NCBI GenBank assembly: GCA_964478025.1
Contig: CAYZGK010000021.1
Span: 1 to 22,925, forward strand
Direction of reading: 5' to 3'
Length of the DNA stretch: 22,925 nucleotides
DNA from: UBA3700 sp964478025
GTDB lineage: Bacteria; Bacillota; Clostridia; Christensenellales; UBA3700
Positions within the stretch are counted from its first letter, which is position 1. Each line of letters opens with the position of its first letter. This document shows, piece after piece, positions 8,262 through 15,812 of this stretch. Made by a program: the position numbers and the translations under genes. The notes under the pieces are model-generated. The model was given only the letters and a program-made list of their open reading frames with translations. It made no database searches and had not been told where the DNA came from.

Positions 8262-8759
8262 TTATTGTGCCTTTTCAGTTAAACTTTCTAAGAATGTTGT
8301 AAATTCAGGTGTTGCTGTTCCTCTATACTTAGTATCATCTATACTCATATCTACCCTATCTTCATAAGAGTACCATTGTGGATCTTTTGTAAAGATGTTT
8401 GTTCCTAAATAATTATAATCAACATAAACATAATATGTTTTAGCCTTCTTTAAAAATTTCTTTTTAAGTGTAATTTTTAATGTATATTTATAATATTCTT
8501 GCTCTTTGTCTGTATTAAAAATTTTCTTTTCCAATTCACCGACATTATCAAAAAGCTTTTTAGCTTCCTCAATTTCAGCAGAAGACAAGTTATATGTCAA
8601 AGTATCTGCATCAATCCCTGCTCTATAGTAATAAGTGATTGATTCAATTTCTCTTTTTGACTGGTTAATAGTATTTGTTTTTTTAGAAGAACATCCTGCA
8701 AAAACAAATGTACTTAAAATTATAATCAAAGTTAATATAATTAAAATTTTCTTTTTCAT
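8262..8759 (-). CDS. Small lipoprotein heading a two-component operon
   Basis: 165 aa. A basic start, a hydrophobic stretch (4-19) and lipobox 'FAGC' with Cys23 mark a lipoprotein anchored outside the membrane. The mature part is lysine- and tyrosine-rich, with beta-like strands such as 'KTYYVYVDYNYLG'. I do not recognise a family. It is the first gene before the histidine kinase, 3 bp apart, so it may be an accessory sensor or signal-modulating protein for the kinase's outside loop; that is inference from position only. The start codon has AAGG only two bases upstream, too close for a normal ribosome site. A full consensus promoter places transcription start on the ATG itself, so the mRNA is probably leaderless. 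Confidence 0.82.
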   Translation of the reverse strand: MKKKILIILTLIIILSTFVFAGCSSKKTNTINQSKREIESITYYYRAGIDADTLTYNLSSAEIEEAKKLFDNVGELEKKIFNTDKEQEYYKYTLKITLKKKFLKKAKTYYVYVDYNYLGTNIFTKDPQWYSYEDRVDMSIDDTKYRGTATPEFTTFLESLTEKAQ

Positions 8760-8765
8760 GGCCTT

Positions 8766-8795
8766 ATTATAAACCTTAAATCATTTTAATGTCAA
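8766..8795 (-). promoter_or_regulatory. Consensus promoter for the lipoprotein-kinase-regulator operon, placing +1 on the ATG
   Basis: On the minus strand TTGACA (8790-8795), 18-bp spacer, TATAAT (8766-8771): both hexamers are perfect. Six bases (8760-8765) separate the -10 from the A of the ATG at 8759, so the expected first transcribed base is the start codon. Confidence 0.72.
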
Positions 8796-8809
8796 TATAG
8801 TATATTTTG

Positions 8810-8838
8810 TTGTAAACAAGCATAATTTATTTTAAAAT
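8810..8838 (+). promoter_or_regulatory. Promoter for ybaK, placing +1 on the ATG
   Basis: TTGTAA (8810-8815), 17-bp spacer, TAAAAT (8833-8838). Six bases separate the -10 from the A of the ATG at 8845, the same geometry as the divergent promoter next to it. There is no Shine-Dalgarno between. Confidence 0.55.
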
Positions 8839-8844
8839 AAACGT

Positions 8845-9318
8845 ATGGAAAAGACTAACGTAATGAGAAAATTAGATAGTTTAAAAATTACTCACAAAGA
8901 GTATGAATTCCCTGTTGGAGATATTGTTCCAACTGGAGTTGAAGTTGCAAATATTTTAAATTTAAATATTGATCAAGTTTTTAAAACGTTAGTAACAATA
9001 GGTAAATCAAATAATCATTATGTTTTTATGATTCCTGTAGATAAAGAGCTCGATTTAAAAAAAGCAGCAGTCGCTGTTAAAGAAAAATCTATTGAAATGG
9101 TTAAATCTAAGGATTTACTTAATCTTACAGGATACATCCATGGGGGCTGCTCTCCTATTGGTATGAAAAAATTTTTTAAGACAACAATACATAATACTGC
9201 GCACTTATATGATTCAATTATATTTAGTGCAGGAAAAATAGGTTATCAAGTTGAACTTTCTTTTAATGATTTAAAAAAAGTTATTAGAATAGAAGAAGCT
9301 GATCTTATAAAGGATTAA
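8845..9318 (+). CDS. ybaK: YbaK/EbsC-family aminoacyl-tRNA deacylase
   Basis: 157 aa, normal length for YbaK, a free-standing editing protein that hydrolyses mischarged Cys-tRNA(Pro). Signature elements are the N-terminal 'KTNVMRKLD', Lys47 in 'VFKTLV' (the key lysine of the family) and 'GYIHGGCSPIGMKK' at 96-109. The 'KTNxMR' opening is conserved in the family, which fixes the start at 8845 although no Shine-Dalgarno precedes it. The internal ATG at 8863 would remove this element. The AEC transporter starts one base after its stop, so the two are co-transcribed; a functional link is not obvious. A related ProX or other trans-editing specificity is possible. Confidence 0.88.
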   Translation: MEKTNVMRKLDSLKITHKEYEFPVGDIVPTGVEVANILNLNIDQVFKTLVTIGKSNNHYVFMIPVDKELDLKKAAVAVKEKSIEMVKSKDLLNLTGYIHGGCSPIGMKKFFKTTIHNTAHLYDSIIFSAGKIGYQVELSFNDLKKVIRIEEADLIKD

Positions 9319-9319
9319 A

Positions 9320-10279
9320 ATGGATAATTTTTTAATTACTCTTGGAACTGTACTTCTAATGTTCGCATACGCGCTTCCAGGATTTTTAATTGTAAAAACA
9401 AAATTAATAAATGAAAACTCAATTTCAGCTTTTGCTGTAGTTTTAATGTATGTTTGTCAACCATGTTTAACTATCTACTCTTTTGATCAAGCTGATTTTA
9501 CTCCTGATTTACTTATAAAAATGTTAATATTCTTTGCCATTGTATTTGTGTCAATGATTATTTTCCTTGTTGTTTTTTACTTTATCTTTAAAAACAAATT
9601 CGACAATATAATGAATAGGCTTTATATAATTTGTACTTGTTTTGGAAACGTTGCTTTCTTTGGAAATCCTTTAATGGAAGCAATCCTTCCAGACAATAAC
9701 AATATTTATATATTTTCAACAATGTTCTTTATTGCAATGAATATTATAGGTTGGACAGTAGGGTGCTATCTTATTACTCAAGATAAAAAGCATATCTCAC
9801 CTAAAAAGATATTCTTAAATCCTGCAGTTTTATCTTTAGTAGTTGCAGTTCCTTTATTTTTGTGCAAAGTTCACCTTGTAGATATAGGAGGAGTTGGGTC
9901 TACTTTAGGAAATAAAATTAGCACATATGTAACACTGCTTGCGAAAATGACTACACCAATCTGTATGCTTATTATGGGAATGAGATTAGCAACTGTAGAT
10001 TTTAAATCTATGTTTACTAACCTAAATCACTACCCTATTATTTTTGTAAAACATGTAATTTTCCCATTTTTCATACTTTTAATTGTATATTTCTTACCAA
10101 TAGAAAGTTATATAAAACAAATTTTATTTATTTTAGCTGCATGTCCATGCGCCGTTATTGTTCAAACTTTTGCTGAAATGTTAAATCAAGGTCAAAAAGA
10201 ATCTGTTCAAATGGTCCTACTTAGCACTATGATTTCAGTAATAACATTACCACTTTTAATGCTTATTCCTCTATTTTAA
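9320..10279 (+). CDS. AEC (auxin efflux carrier) family transporter
   Basis: 319 aa, almost entirely hydrophobic with about ten membrane helices and a central loop near 150-165. This length and pattern, with the 'MLYVCQPCLTIYSF'-like segment in helix 2 and 'MTTPICMLIMGMRLA' near 212-226, fit PF03547 permeases. Bacterial members export or import small organic acids such as malate, malonate or citrate; the substrate here is unknown. AAAGGA inside the end of ybaK serves as ribosome site, and the ATG is one base after the ybaK stop. The 3' end overlaps the convergent MATE gene by 4 bp, with both stop codons in the shared TTAA, and no terminator is visible. Confidence 0.87.
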   Translation: MDNFLITLGTVLLMFAYALPGFLIVKTKLINENSISAFAVVLMYVCQPCLTIYSFDQADFTPDLLIKMLIFFAIVFVSMIIFLVVFYFIFKNKFDNIMNRLYIICTCFGNVAFFGNPLMEAILPDNNNIYIFSTMFFIAMNIIGWTVGCYLITQDKKHISPKKIFLNPAVLSLVVAVPLFLCKVHLVDIGGVGSTLGNKISTYVTLLAKMTTPICMLIMGMRLATVDFKSMFTNLNHYPIIFVKHVIFPFFILLIVYFLPIESYIKQILFILAACPCAVIVQTFAEMLNQGQKESVQMVLLSTMISVITLPLLMLIPLF

Positions 10280-11619
10280 CCTACTATTAAATTAGAATAT
10301 TTTTTCCACTTTCCACTATAAAAGCTGCCAACAGCAACAAGCATGCCAAGTATCCAACCAACTGGCCATGACCACCAAACGCCATTAACGCCCATAAATC
10401 TAGTAAATATAAATACGCACGCAACTCTTACAAATAAATCTGTAAATGTAGACAACATAAAGTGTTTCATATCACCAGAGCCTCTAAGAGCTCCATCTGC
10501 GACGATTTTTGCTGATACTACAAAATAGAACGGACTTATTACTTTAAGCATTGTAATACCTGTATTTAAAGCCTCAGTTGAAGAATTTGTATCAAGGAAT
10601 AATCCTACTGTATATTTTCCAAAGAACATAAACGCTATAAATAATGGCACTGCAACAATCCAGGCAAGTACTTGTCCCCAATTAAATCCACCTTTAATTC
10701 TATCTAAGCTCTTTGCACCTATATTTTGCGCAACATATGCAGATACACCATTTGCAACAGCAAAGAATGATGATGTTACAATGTTTATTAATTTTATTGC
10801 TGCAGTATATCCTGCGATTATTGAATCTCCATAGTTATTAACTACACTTTGAATAGCAATATTACCAATAGACACAGATAGTTGTTGTAAAATACTTGGA
10901 ATTGCTACAATTAACAATTTTTTCAATATGACTTTAGAAAATTTTTCATATTTTTCACTTTCTAATTTCTTTAATTTTAGATACAAAAAGGTAACTGCAA
11001 GTAAACAACTCAATCCTTGACATATAAATGTTGCCCAGGCAACACCTTTAACACCCATATTAAATGCACTTACAAATAATATATCCATCAAAATATTAGA
11101 AATAGAAGATATAGCCAAGAATATAAATGGCGTTTTTGAATCTCCCATCGCAGAAAATACACCTGTACATATATTGTAGAAAAATACAAATGGCATTCCT
11201 GCTGTGTATATATATAAATAATCTAGTGAATCTTGAAAAATAGTATCTGGAGTATTTATTAAATGTAGCATTGGAATTAAACAAGAAAATCCTAATCCCA
11301 TTAATACAACACATAATACCGCAAAAGACACAAATGATGTTGAAATTGCAGTTTTTAATGACTTATAATCCTTAGCTCCAAAAAATTGAGAGGCTATAAC
11401 TGAACAAGCAACGTTACTTCCAACTGCAAATGCTGTATAAATTAACGTTATTTCTGATGCATTACCGACAGCAGCTAAAGCAAGCTCGCCTATAAAACGA
11501 CCCGCTACTACACTATCTGCCAAGTTATATAATTGTTGGAAAACTACACTACCTAAAAGCGGTATTGTGTATGCCCATAAAGCCTTTCTAATATTGCCTT
11601 CAACTAAACTTTTATTCAT
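10276..11619 (-). CDS. MATE family multidrug/cation efflux transporter
   Basis: 447 aa from the ATG at 11619, with about twelve membrane helices in two halves. The opening 'SLVEGNIRKALWAYTIPLLGSVVFQQLYNLADSVVAGRF' region is the typical MATE (PF01554) N-terminus, here cited as a pattern at residues 3-41. These proteins expel cationic compounds using Na+ or H+ gradients. A longer frame opens with TTG at 11625, but family comparison and the promoter position favour the ATG. No Shine-Dalgarno is present. The -10 ends 8 bases before the ATG, so the transcript would have at most a two-base leader. Substrate is unknown. Confidence 0.9.
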   Translation of the reverse strand: MNKSLVEGNIRKALWAYTIPLLGSVVFQQLYNLADSVVAGRFIGELALAAVGNASEITLIYTAFAVGSNVACSVIASQFFGAKDYKSLKTAISTSFVSFAVLCVVLMGLGFSCLIPMLHLINTPDTIFQDSLDYLYIYTAGMPFVFFYNICTGVFSAMGDSKTPFIFLAISSISNILMDILFVSAFNMGVKGVAWATFICQGLSCLLAVTFLYLKLKKLESEKYEKFSKVILKKLLIVAIPSILQQLSVSIGNIAIQSVVNNYGDSIIAGYTAAIKLINIVTSSFFAVANGVSAYVAQNIGAKSLDRIKGGFNWGQVLAWIVAVPLFIAFMFFGKYTVGLFLDTNSSTEALNTGITMLKVISPFYFVVSAKIVADGALRGSGDMKHFMLSTFTDLFVRVACVFIFTRFMGVNGVWWSWPVGWILGMLVAVGSFYSGKWKKYSNLIVG

Positions 11620-11627
11620 CGGCAAAA

Positions 11628-11657
11628 ATTATAGGACTAAAATTTTTAAATTTGCAA
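11628..11657 (-). promoter_or_regulatory. Promoter of the MATE gene, leaderless or nearly so
   Basis: On the minus strand TTGCAA (11652-11657), 18-bp spacer, TATAAT (11628-11633). Eight bases lie between the -10 and the ATG at 11619, placing the first base within about two bases of the start codon. Confidence 0.58.
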
Positions 11658-11687
11658 CTAAAAATAAGTATATTTTTATAGAAAAAA

Positions 11688-12701
11688 CTATGCTGCAATA
11701 GATTTTTCTATATATTCACTTGCATATTGATAGTTTGAAATGGTTGTTGAGTAATCATCATAATAAAAATATGTTTTATAATCATTAGCTGATTCTACGT
11801 TAGATATAACACTATAAGCTTTTGGAGAGAACCACTCATTATATGAGAAAAATGTTTTAAATCTTCCATTATCCCATATTTGAACAGTTTCAGTAATCTC
11901 AGTATAAGTTGCACGAGAATCTCCAGTTCCTGCAATAAGCTCAGGAAGTGAAGTTCCTAGTGTTTTTTCTTGAGTGCAATCTAGTTTAACTTCAATTTCA
12001 TAAAAACCCTCAAGACTATTACATTCTACTGAAGCTTCTTTTATAGTGTCTAAATCCCATATAAAGGAGCAATAAAATTCAGATTCATCATTTGATTGAC
12101 TAAAATATATAGGAATTTCTTGAGATTTTTCACTATTTTCAAAATAAAGTTTATCCCAATTAACACCAAACTTTATAGTATCGCCATCTTTTTCATAAGT
12201 TAATTCTTTGGCTTTTTGATCAAAACCTTTACCTAAATCTAAATTGTAATATAATCTATAAGCATAGTTTGTAGTTTCAGCAGCAGCGGCCTTTACAATA
12301 CCATTTGTACCACCATCTGGAACATAAAAATAGTCCGCATTAAAATACTCGCTTCCATTTTTAACAAAGTATCTAACGCCACCGGTATCCATACCCAAAA
12401 CCTCAGTCTCATTAGTTACTTTCCAAGCTACTTTAGTATCATTTTTTAAATTTAAATATGCAAGTTTATGTAAAGCAATAACAAATTGTTTAATTTCAGT
12501 TTGATCACTAGATGTAGGCATTACTAAACCTACAAGTTTATCTCCTTGAGGTTTTATTGAATTATCCATTAAAGCTGTATAGTCTTTTTTATCTATCTTT
12601 AATTTTGAACAAGCGGTGGCAAATAAAATTTCGAAAATAATAACGAAACTTATCATTGAAAATTTAAGAAAATATATGCATATTCTTTTATAATTTTTCA
12701 T
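11688..12701 (-). CDS. Lipoprotein of unknown function
   Basis: 337 aa from the ATG at 12701. The frame is open to 12734, but that upstream ATG lies on the upstream side of the -10 and would not be transcribed. The chosen start has AAAGGG 7 bases before it. A hydrophobic signal (about 9-28) ends in 'FATAC' with Cys31 as the lipidated residue. The mature domain is rich in Asp, Tyr and Thr, with motifs such as 'MPTSSDQTEIKQFV' and 'VPDGGTNGIV'; no family was recognised. It has its own promoter, divergent from the alpha-mannosidase, and the MATE gene downstream has another. Solute-binding is conceivable, but no ABC transporter genes are nearby. Confidence 0.78.
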   Translation of the reverse strand: MKNYKRICIYFLKFSMISFVIIFEILFATACSKLKIDKKDYTALMDNSIKPQGDKLVGLVMPTSSDQTEIKQFVIALHKLAYLNLKNDTKVAWKVTNETEVLGMDTGGVRYFVKNGSEYFNADYFYVPDGGTNGIVKAAAAETTNYAYRLYYNLDLGKGFDQKAKELTYEKDGDTIKFGVNWDKLYFENSEKSQEIPIYFSQSNDESEFYCSFIWDLDTIKEASVECNSLEGFYEIEVKLDCTQEKTLGTSLPELIAGTGDSRATYTEITETVQIWDNGRFKTFFSYNEWFSPKAYSVISNVESANDYKTYFYYDDYSTTISNYQYASEYIEKSIAA

Positions 12702-12724
12702 AATTATGCCCTTTCCTATAGTAA

Positions 12725-12754
12725 AATATAGCATAAATGGGAAAATATAGTCAA
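12725..12754 (-). promoter_or_regulatory. Promoter of the lipoprotein at 12701
   Basis: On the minus strand TTGACT (12749-12754), 18-bp spacer ending in TGC, then TATATT (12725-12730), an extended -10. Transcription would start near 12718, giving a leader of about 17 bases with a good ribosome site. Confidence 0.6.
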
Positions 12755-12763
12755 CCTGTGCAC

Positions 12764-12791
12764 TTGTGTAGTTTTCTTTTTATATGATAAT
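12764..12791 (+). promoter_or_regulatory. Weak promoter candidate for the alpha-mannosidase
   Basis: TTGTGT (12764-12769), 16-bp spacer, GATAAT (12786-12791), followed by GTGAGG about 8 bases before the ATG at 12813. The -35 matches consensus at only three positions. Confidence 0.38.
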
Positions 12792-12812
12792 ATCTATATA
12801 AGTGAGGTTATT

Positions 12813-15752
12813 ATGGCTTTTGATAAAAAGGTTTTCAAAAAAGGATTACTTGAACCTAACCATGTAAAAAACATTATCTCCATTAGATGTAAATGTCATA
12901 CAAAAATTGGAAATCTAAAAGCATCAGTTATTAAATCTGATGAACCTATTGCGTTTAAAGATTTAGATCAATCTAAGTTTGTTCCCATTGTAAAATGGCA
13001 AAAATGGGCAAAAAAATTTGGCTGTGCTTGGTTTCATTTCACTGGAAAAGTTTCAGATAAAGCAAAAGGCAAACATGTTGTTTGTAGATTAAAACTTCAA
13101 GGAGAAGGGCTTGTATTTAATCAAGATGGACAAGTTCTTCAAGGCGTAACTCAAGTTTTATCTAAAGGCGATGTTTTCCACTCTTTAATGGGAAAACAGG
13201 TTATAGATATTTCAAAATCCTCAAATGGCGATGAGAAAATAGACTTTTTAGTTGATGCTGGATTTAATGGAAAACTTCGTTTTGAGCATTTAGTTGCAAG
13301 ATTAAGAAGATTTGATATTTGTATTGAACATGATGATATTATTCAATATTACTATGACTATATCGACTTATTTTTCTTAATGATGAAACTTGACGAAAAT
13401 AGCGATAGATATAAAGAGCTAAGTAAAATTCTAAAAGAAAGCTTTAAAATCTTTAGAAAAAGTGGAGCTAATAGTGCACGTGAATACATTAAGCCTTATC
13501 AATATAAAGAAGGAGATTATGCAAAAACTAAACTTTATTGCATAGGACATGGTCATATTGATCTAGCGTGGCTTTGGCCAATACGTGAAACTAAACGTAA
13601 AATTGCAAGAACATTTGGAAATCAATTACGCAATATAGATATATACAAGGATTATATATTTGCCGAATCTCAACCACAAATGTTCAAATGGCTAAAAGAA
13701 GGATATCCTGACCTTTATGAAAAAGTAAAAACTCAAGTAAAAAATGGAAGAATAGAACTTCAAGGCGGAAACTGGGTTGAAGCAGATTGTAATTTAACAG
13801 GTGGAGAATCATGGGTTAGACAATCTTTATATGGTCAAAGATTCTGGAAAGAAGAATTCGATTTTAAATCTAATATGTGCTGGCTTCCTGATGCATTTGG
13901 ATTCCCTGCTTCCCTTCCTCAAGTTTTTAGAAAATGTGGCATGAAATATTTTATGACAATTAAAATTATTTCAAATACAGTAAATCAATTCCCTCATAAA
14001 ACATTCTTCTGGAAAGGAATTGATGGATCAACTGTACTTGCTCACATGGAGCCTCAAGGCGACTATAACTCAGGAGCTACACCATTTGCTATATATAAGT
14101 CTGACCAAAGAAATACAGAAAGAGACACAATAGATAAAGCTTTACAAATATTTGGTGATGGCGATGGCGGTGGCGGTCCTAGTGATGGTCATATTGAATT
14201 TGTAAAAAGACACAAAGTTTGCCATACAAGTAAAGCCGTTGACTGCTTTAAAGACCTTGAAAAAGAAAACTCTGATGTCATAGTTACACATAAAGGTGAA
14301 CTATATTATGAAAGACATCAAGGAACTTACACTTCTCAAGCAAATAGCAAAAAATGGAATCGAAGAATAGAAGAACAACTTCATAAGTTTGATTGGCTTG
14401 CTTCCCTTGCTTATTTACAAGGAATTTCTTTTGATAAGAAAAAATATGATGAAATTTGGCAGGAAGTTTTACTTTACCAATTCCATGATATAATTCCAGG
14501 CTCATCCATAAAGAGAGTTTATGATGAATCTATAGCAAGATATAAGGAAATGAGTGACGAATTAAAAGAAATGGAAGATAATTTGCTTACTCAACTTTCA
14601 AGCAGCACTGATACAACTATAATTAACCCTATAGACTTTGAAAGATGCGAGTATATAAAAGAAAATGACAAATGGTACGAAACCAACCTTGATAAGTTCT
14701 CTACAGGCAAATTAACTTTACTTAATAAAGATTGTTCTTCACTAAAAGCTGAAGGAAATATTATAGAAAACGATAAAATAAGAATTGCTTTTGGAAAAGA
14801 TGGCTCTATCTTATCTTTATATGATAAAGACAATGACAAAGAACTTGTAAAAGATTACTTTAATAAGTTTGTAATATATGATGACCCATTTATGTTTTAT
14901 AACGCATGGGATATAAGGTCAGATTATATGGACCTTAATAAATGGGAGCCTACTCTTCAACAATCCACATCTTATATAGATGGTCCACTTGTTATAAGAG
15001 AATCTACATATACATACAATAAATCTAAAATCATTCAAAAGGTTATATTGTCTTTAAATGATTCTATGGTTAAGTTTGACACAACAGTTGATTGGCATGA
15101 AGACATGAAACTACTTAGAGTAAACTTTGTTCCTACAGTCTTTAATGATAATGTTACTTGTAATATTCCATGGGGTAATTTTGATAGATCTACTCGCGAG
15201 AATAACTCAGTTGAAAAAGCTCAATTTGAAATTTGTGCTCAAAAATACATACATCTTCAAAATAATGATTATGGTTGGGCTTTATTAAATAATTGTAAAT
15301 ATGGACACAGAGTTAAAAACGGATTTGTATCTCTTGCGCTACTTCGTGCTCCTAAATTCCCAGATCCTACTTGTGATAGAGGCTTACATAAGTTTACTTA
15401 TGCAATATACCCTCATAGTGGTTCATTTGAAAATAGTGACGTTTTAGCAAAAGGGTATATCTTAAATAATGAAGTTGAAATTACTAATAAGAATATAGAG
15501 ATTAAACCTATTATAAAAACTGATACAAAGAATATAACCGTTGAAACAATTAAGGTTGCAGAAAATGGAGATGGTATTATTGTACGTGCATACGAAACCA
15601 CTGGAAATAAAGCAAATGTAACATTTAATACATCTTTTAACTTCTCTAAAGTTTATGAAACCGACATGTTAGAAAATATAGAAAGTGAAACTAAACTTGA
15701 AAATCTAACATTTGGACCATATGAGATAAAAACTCTATTGTTAAAGAAATAA
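12813..15752 (+). CDS. GH38 alpha-mannosidase
   Basis: 979 aa, full length for bacterial GH38 zinc-dependent retaining alpha-mannosidases. The catalytic domain (about 235-600) has 'GHGHIDLAWLWP' with zinc ligands His248 and Asp250, the nucleophile Asp360 in 'LPDAFGFPASLPQ', a glycine-rich 'GDGDGGGGP' loop at 448-456, 'RHQGTYTSQA' at 501-510 and zinc ligand His558 in 'QFHDIIPGSS'. The N-terminal 230 residues are the usual beta-rich ancillary domain, and the C-terminal third carries the GH38 beta-sandwich domains. There is no signal peptide, so it acts in the cytoplasm on imported mannosides. GTGAGG precedes the ATG and a strong terminator follows, so it is a single-gene unit. No transporter or mannose catabolism gene is adjacent, so the source of its substrate is not visible. 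Confidence 0.95.
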   Translation: MAFDKKVFKKGLLEPNHVKNIISIRCKCHTKIGNLKASVIKSDEPIAFKDLDQSKFVPIVKWQKWAKKFGCAWFHFTGKVSDKAKGKHVVCRLKLQGEGLVFNQDGQVLQGVTQVLSKGDVFHSLMGKQVIDISKSSNGDEKIDFLVDAGFNGKLRFEHLVARLRRFDICIEHDDIIQYYYDYIDLFFLMMKLDENSDRYKELSKILKESFKIFRKSGANSAREYIKPYQYKEGDYAKTKLYCIGHGHIDLAWLWPIRETKRKIARTFGNQLRNIDIYKDYIFAESQPQMFKWLKEGYPDLYEKVKTQVKNGRIELQGGNWVEADCNLTGGESWVRQSLYGQRFWKEEFDFKSNMCWLPDAFGFPASLPQVFRKCGMKYFMTIKIISNTVNQFPHKTFFWKGIDGSTVLAHMEPQGDYNSGATPFAIYKSDQRNTERDTIDKALQIFGDGDGGGGPSDGHIEFVKRHKVCHTSKAVDCFKDLEKENSDVIVTHKGELYYERHQGTYTSQANSKKWNRRIEEQLHKFDWLASLAYLQGISFDKKKYDEIWQEVLLYQFHDIIPGSSIKRVYDESIARYKEMSDELKEMEDNLLTQLSSSTDTTIINPIDFERCEYIKENDKWYETNLDKFSTGKLTLLNKDCSSLKAEGNIIENDKIRIAFGKDGSILSLYDKDNDKELVKDYFNKFVIYDDPFMFYNAWDIRSDYMDLNKWEPTLQQSTSYIDGPLVIRESTYTYNKSKIIQKVILSLNDSMVKFDTTVDWHEDMKLLRVNFVPTVFNDNVTCNIPWGNFDRSTRENNSVEKAQFEICAQKYIHLQNNDYGWALLNNCKYGHRVKNGFVSLALLRAPKFPDPTCDRGLHKFTYAIYPHSGSFENSDVLAKGYILNNEVEITNKNIEIKPIIKTDTKNITVETIKVAENGDGIIVRAYETTGNKANVTFNTSFNFSKVYETDMLENIESETKLENLTFGPYEIKTLLLKK

Positions 15753-15760
15753 GCTTAAAA

Positions 15761-15810
15761 AAAATGAGGCGACTTTTATTTAAGCCGCCTCTTATTTTTT
15801 TATTTTTTTA
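15761..15810. terminator. Bidirectional rho-independent terminator
   Basis: GAGGCG (15766-15771) pairs with CGCCTC (15786-15791), extended inside by CTT/AAG across one A:C mismatch, with a TTATTT loop. A-rich sequence lies to the left and long T-runs to the right, so it works for the mannosidase (plus) and for aspartate kinase (minus). Confidence 0.85.
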
Positions 15811-15812
15811 TA

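Noticed and set aside
8008..8367. 119-codon plus-strand open frame opposite the histidine kinase and lipoprotein
   Set aside because: It overlaps two well-supported genes on the other strand, has no ribosome site and no family-like pattern; it is a shadow frame.
14155..14180. GATGGCGATGGCGGTGGCGGT short repeat-like stretch
   Set aside because: It encodes the conserved Asp/Gly-rich loop of GH38 enzymes and is not a mobile or regulatory repeat.
14284..14839. Minus-strand open frames inside the alpha-mannosidase
   Set aside because: They are antisense shadows of an intact 979-aa gene whose catalytic motifs continue through the region.
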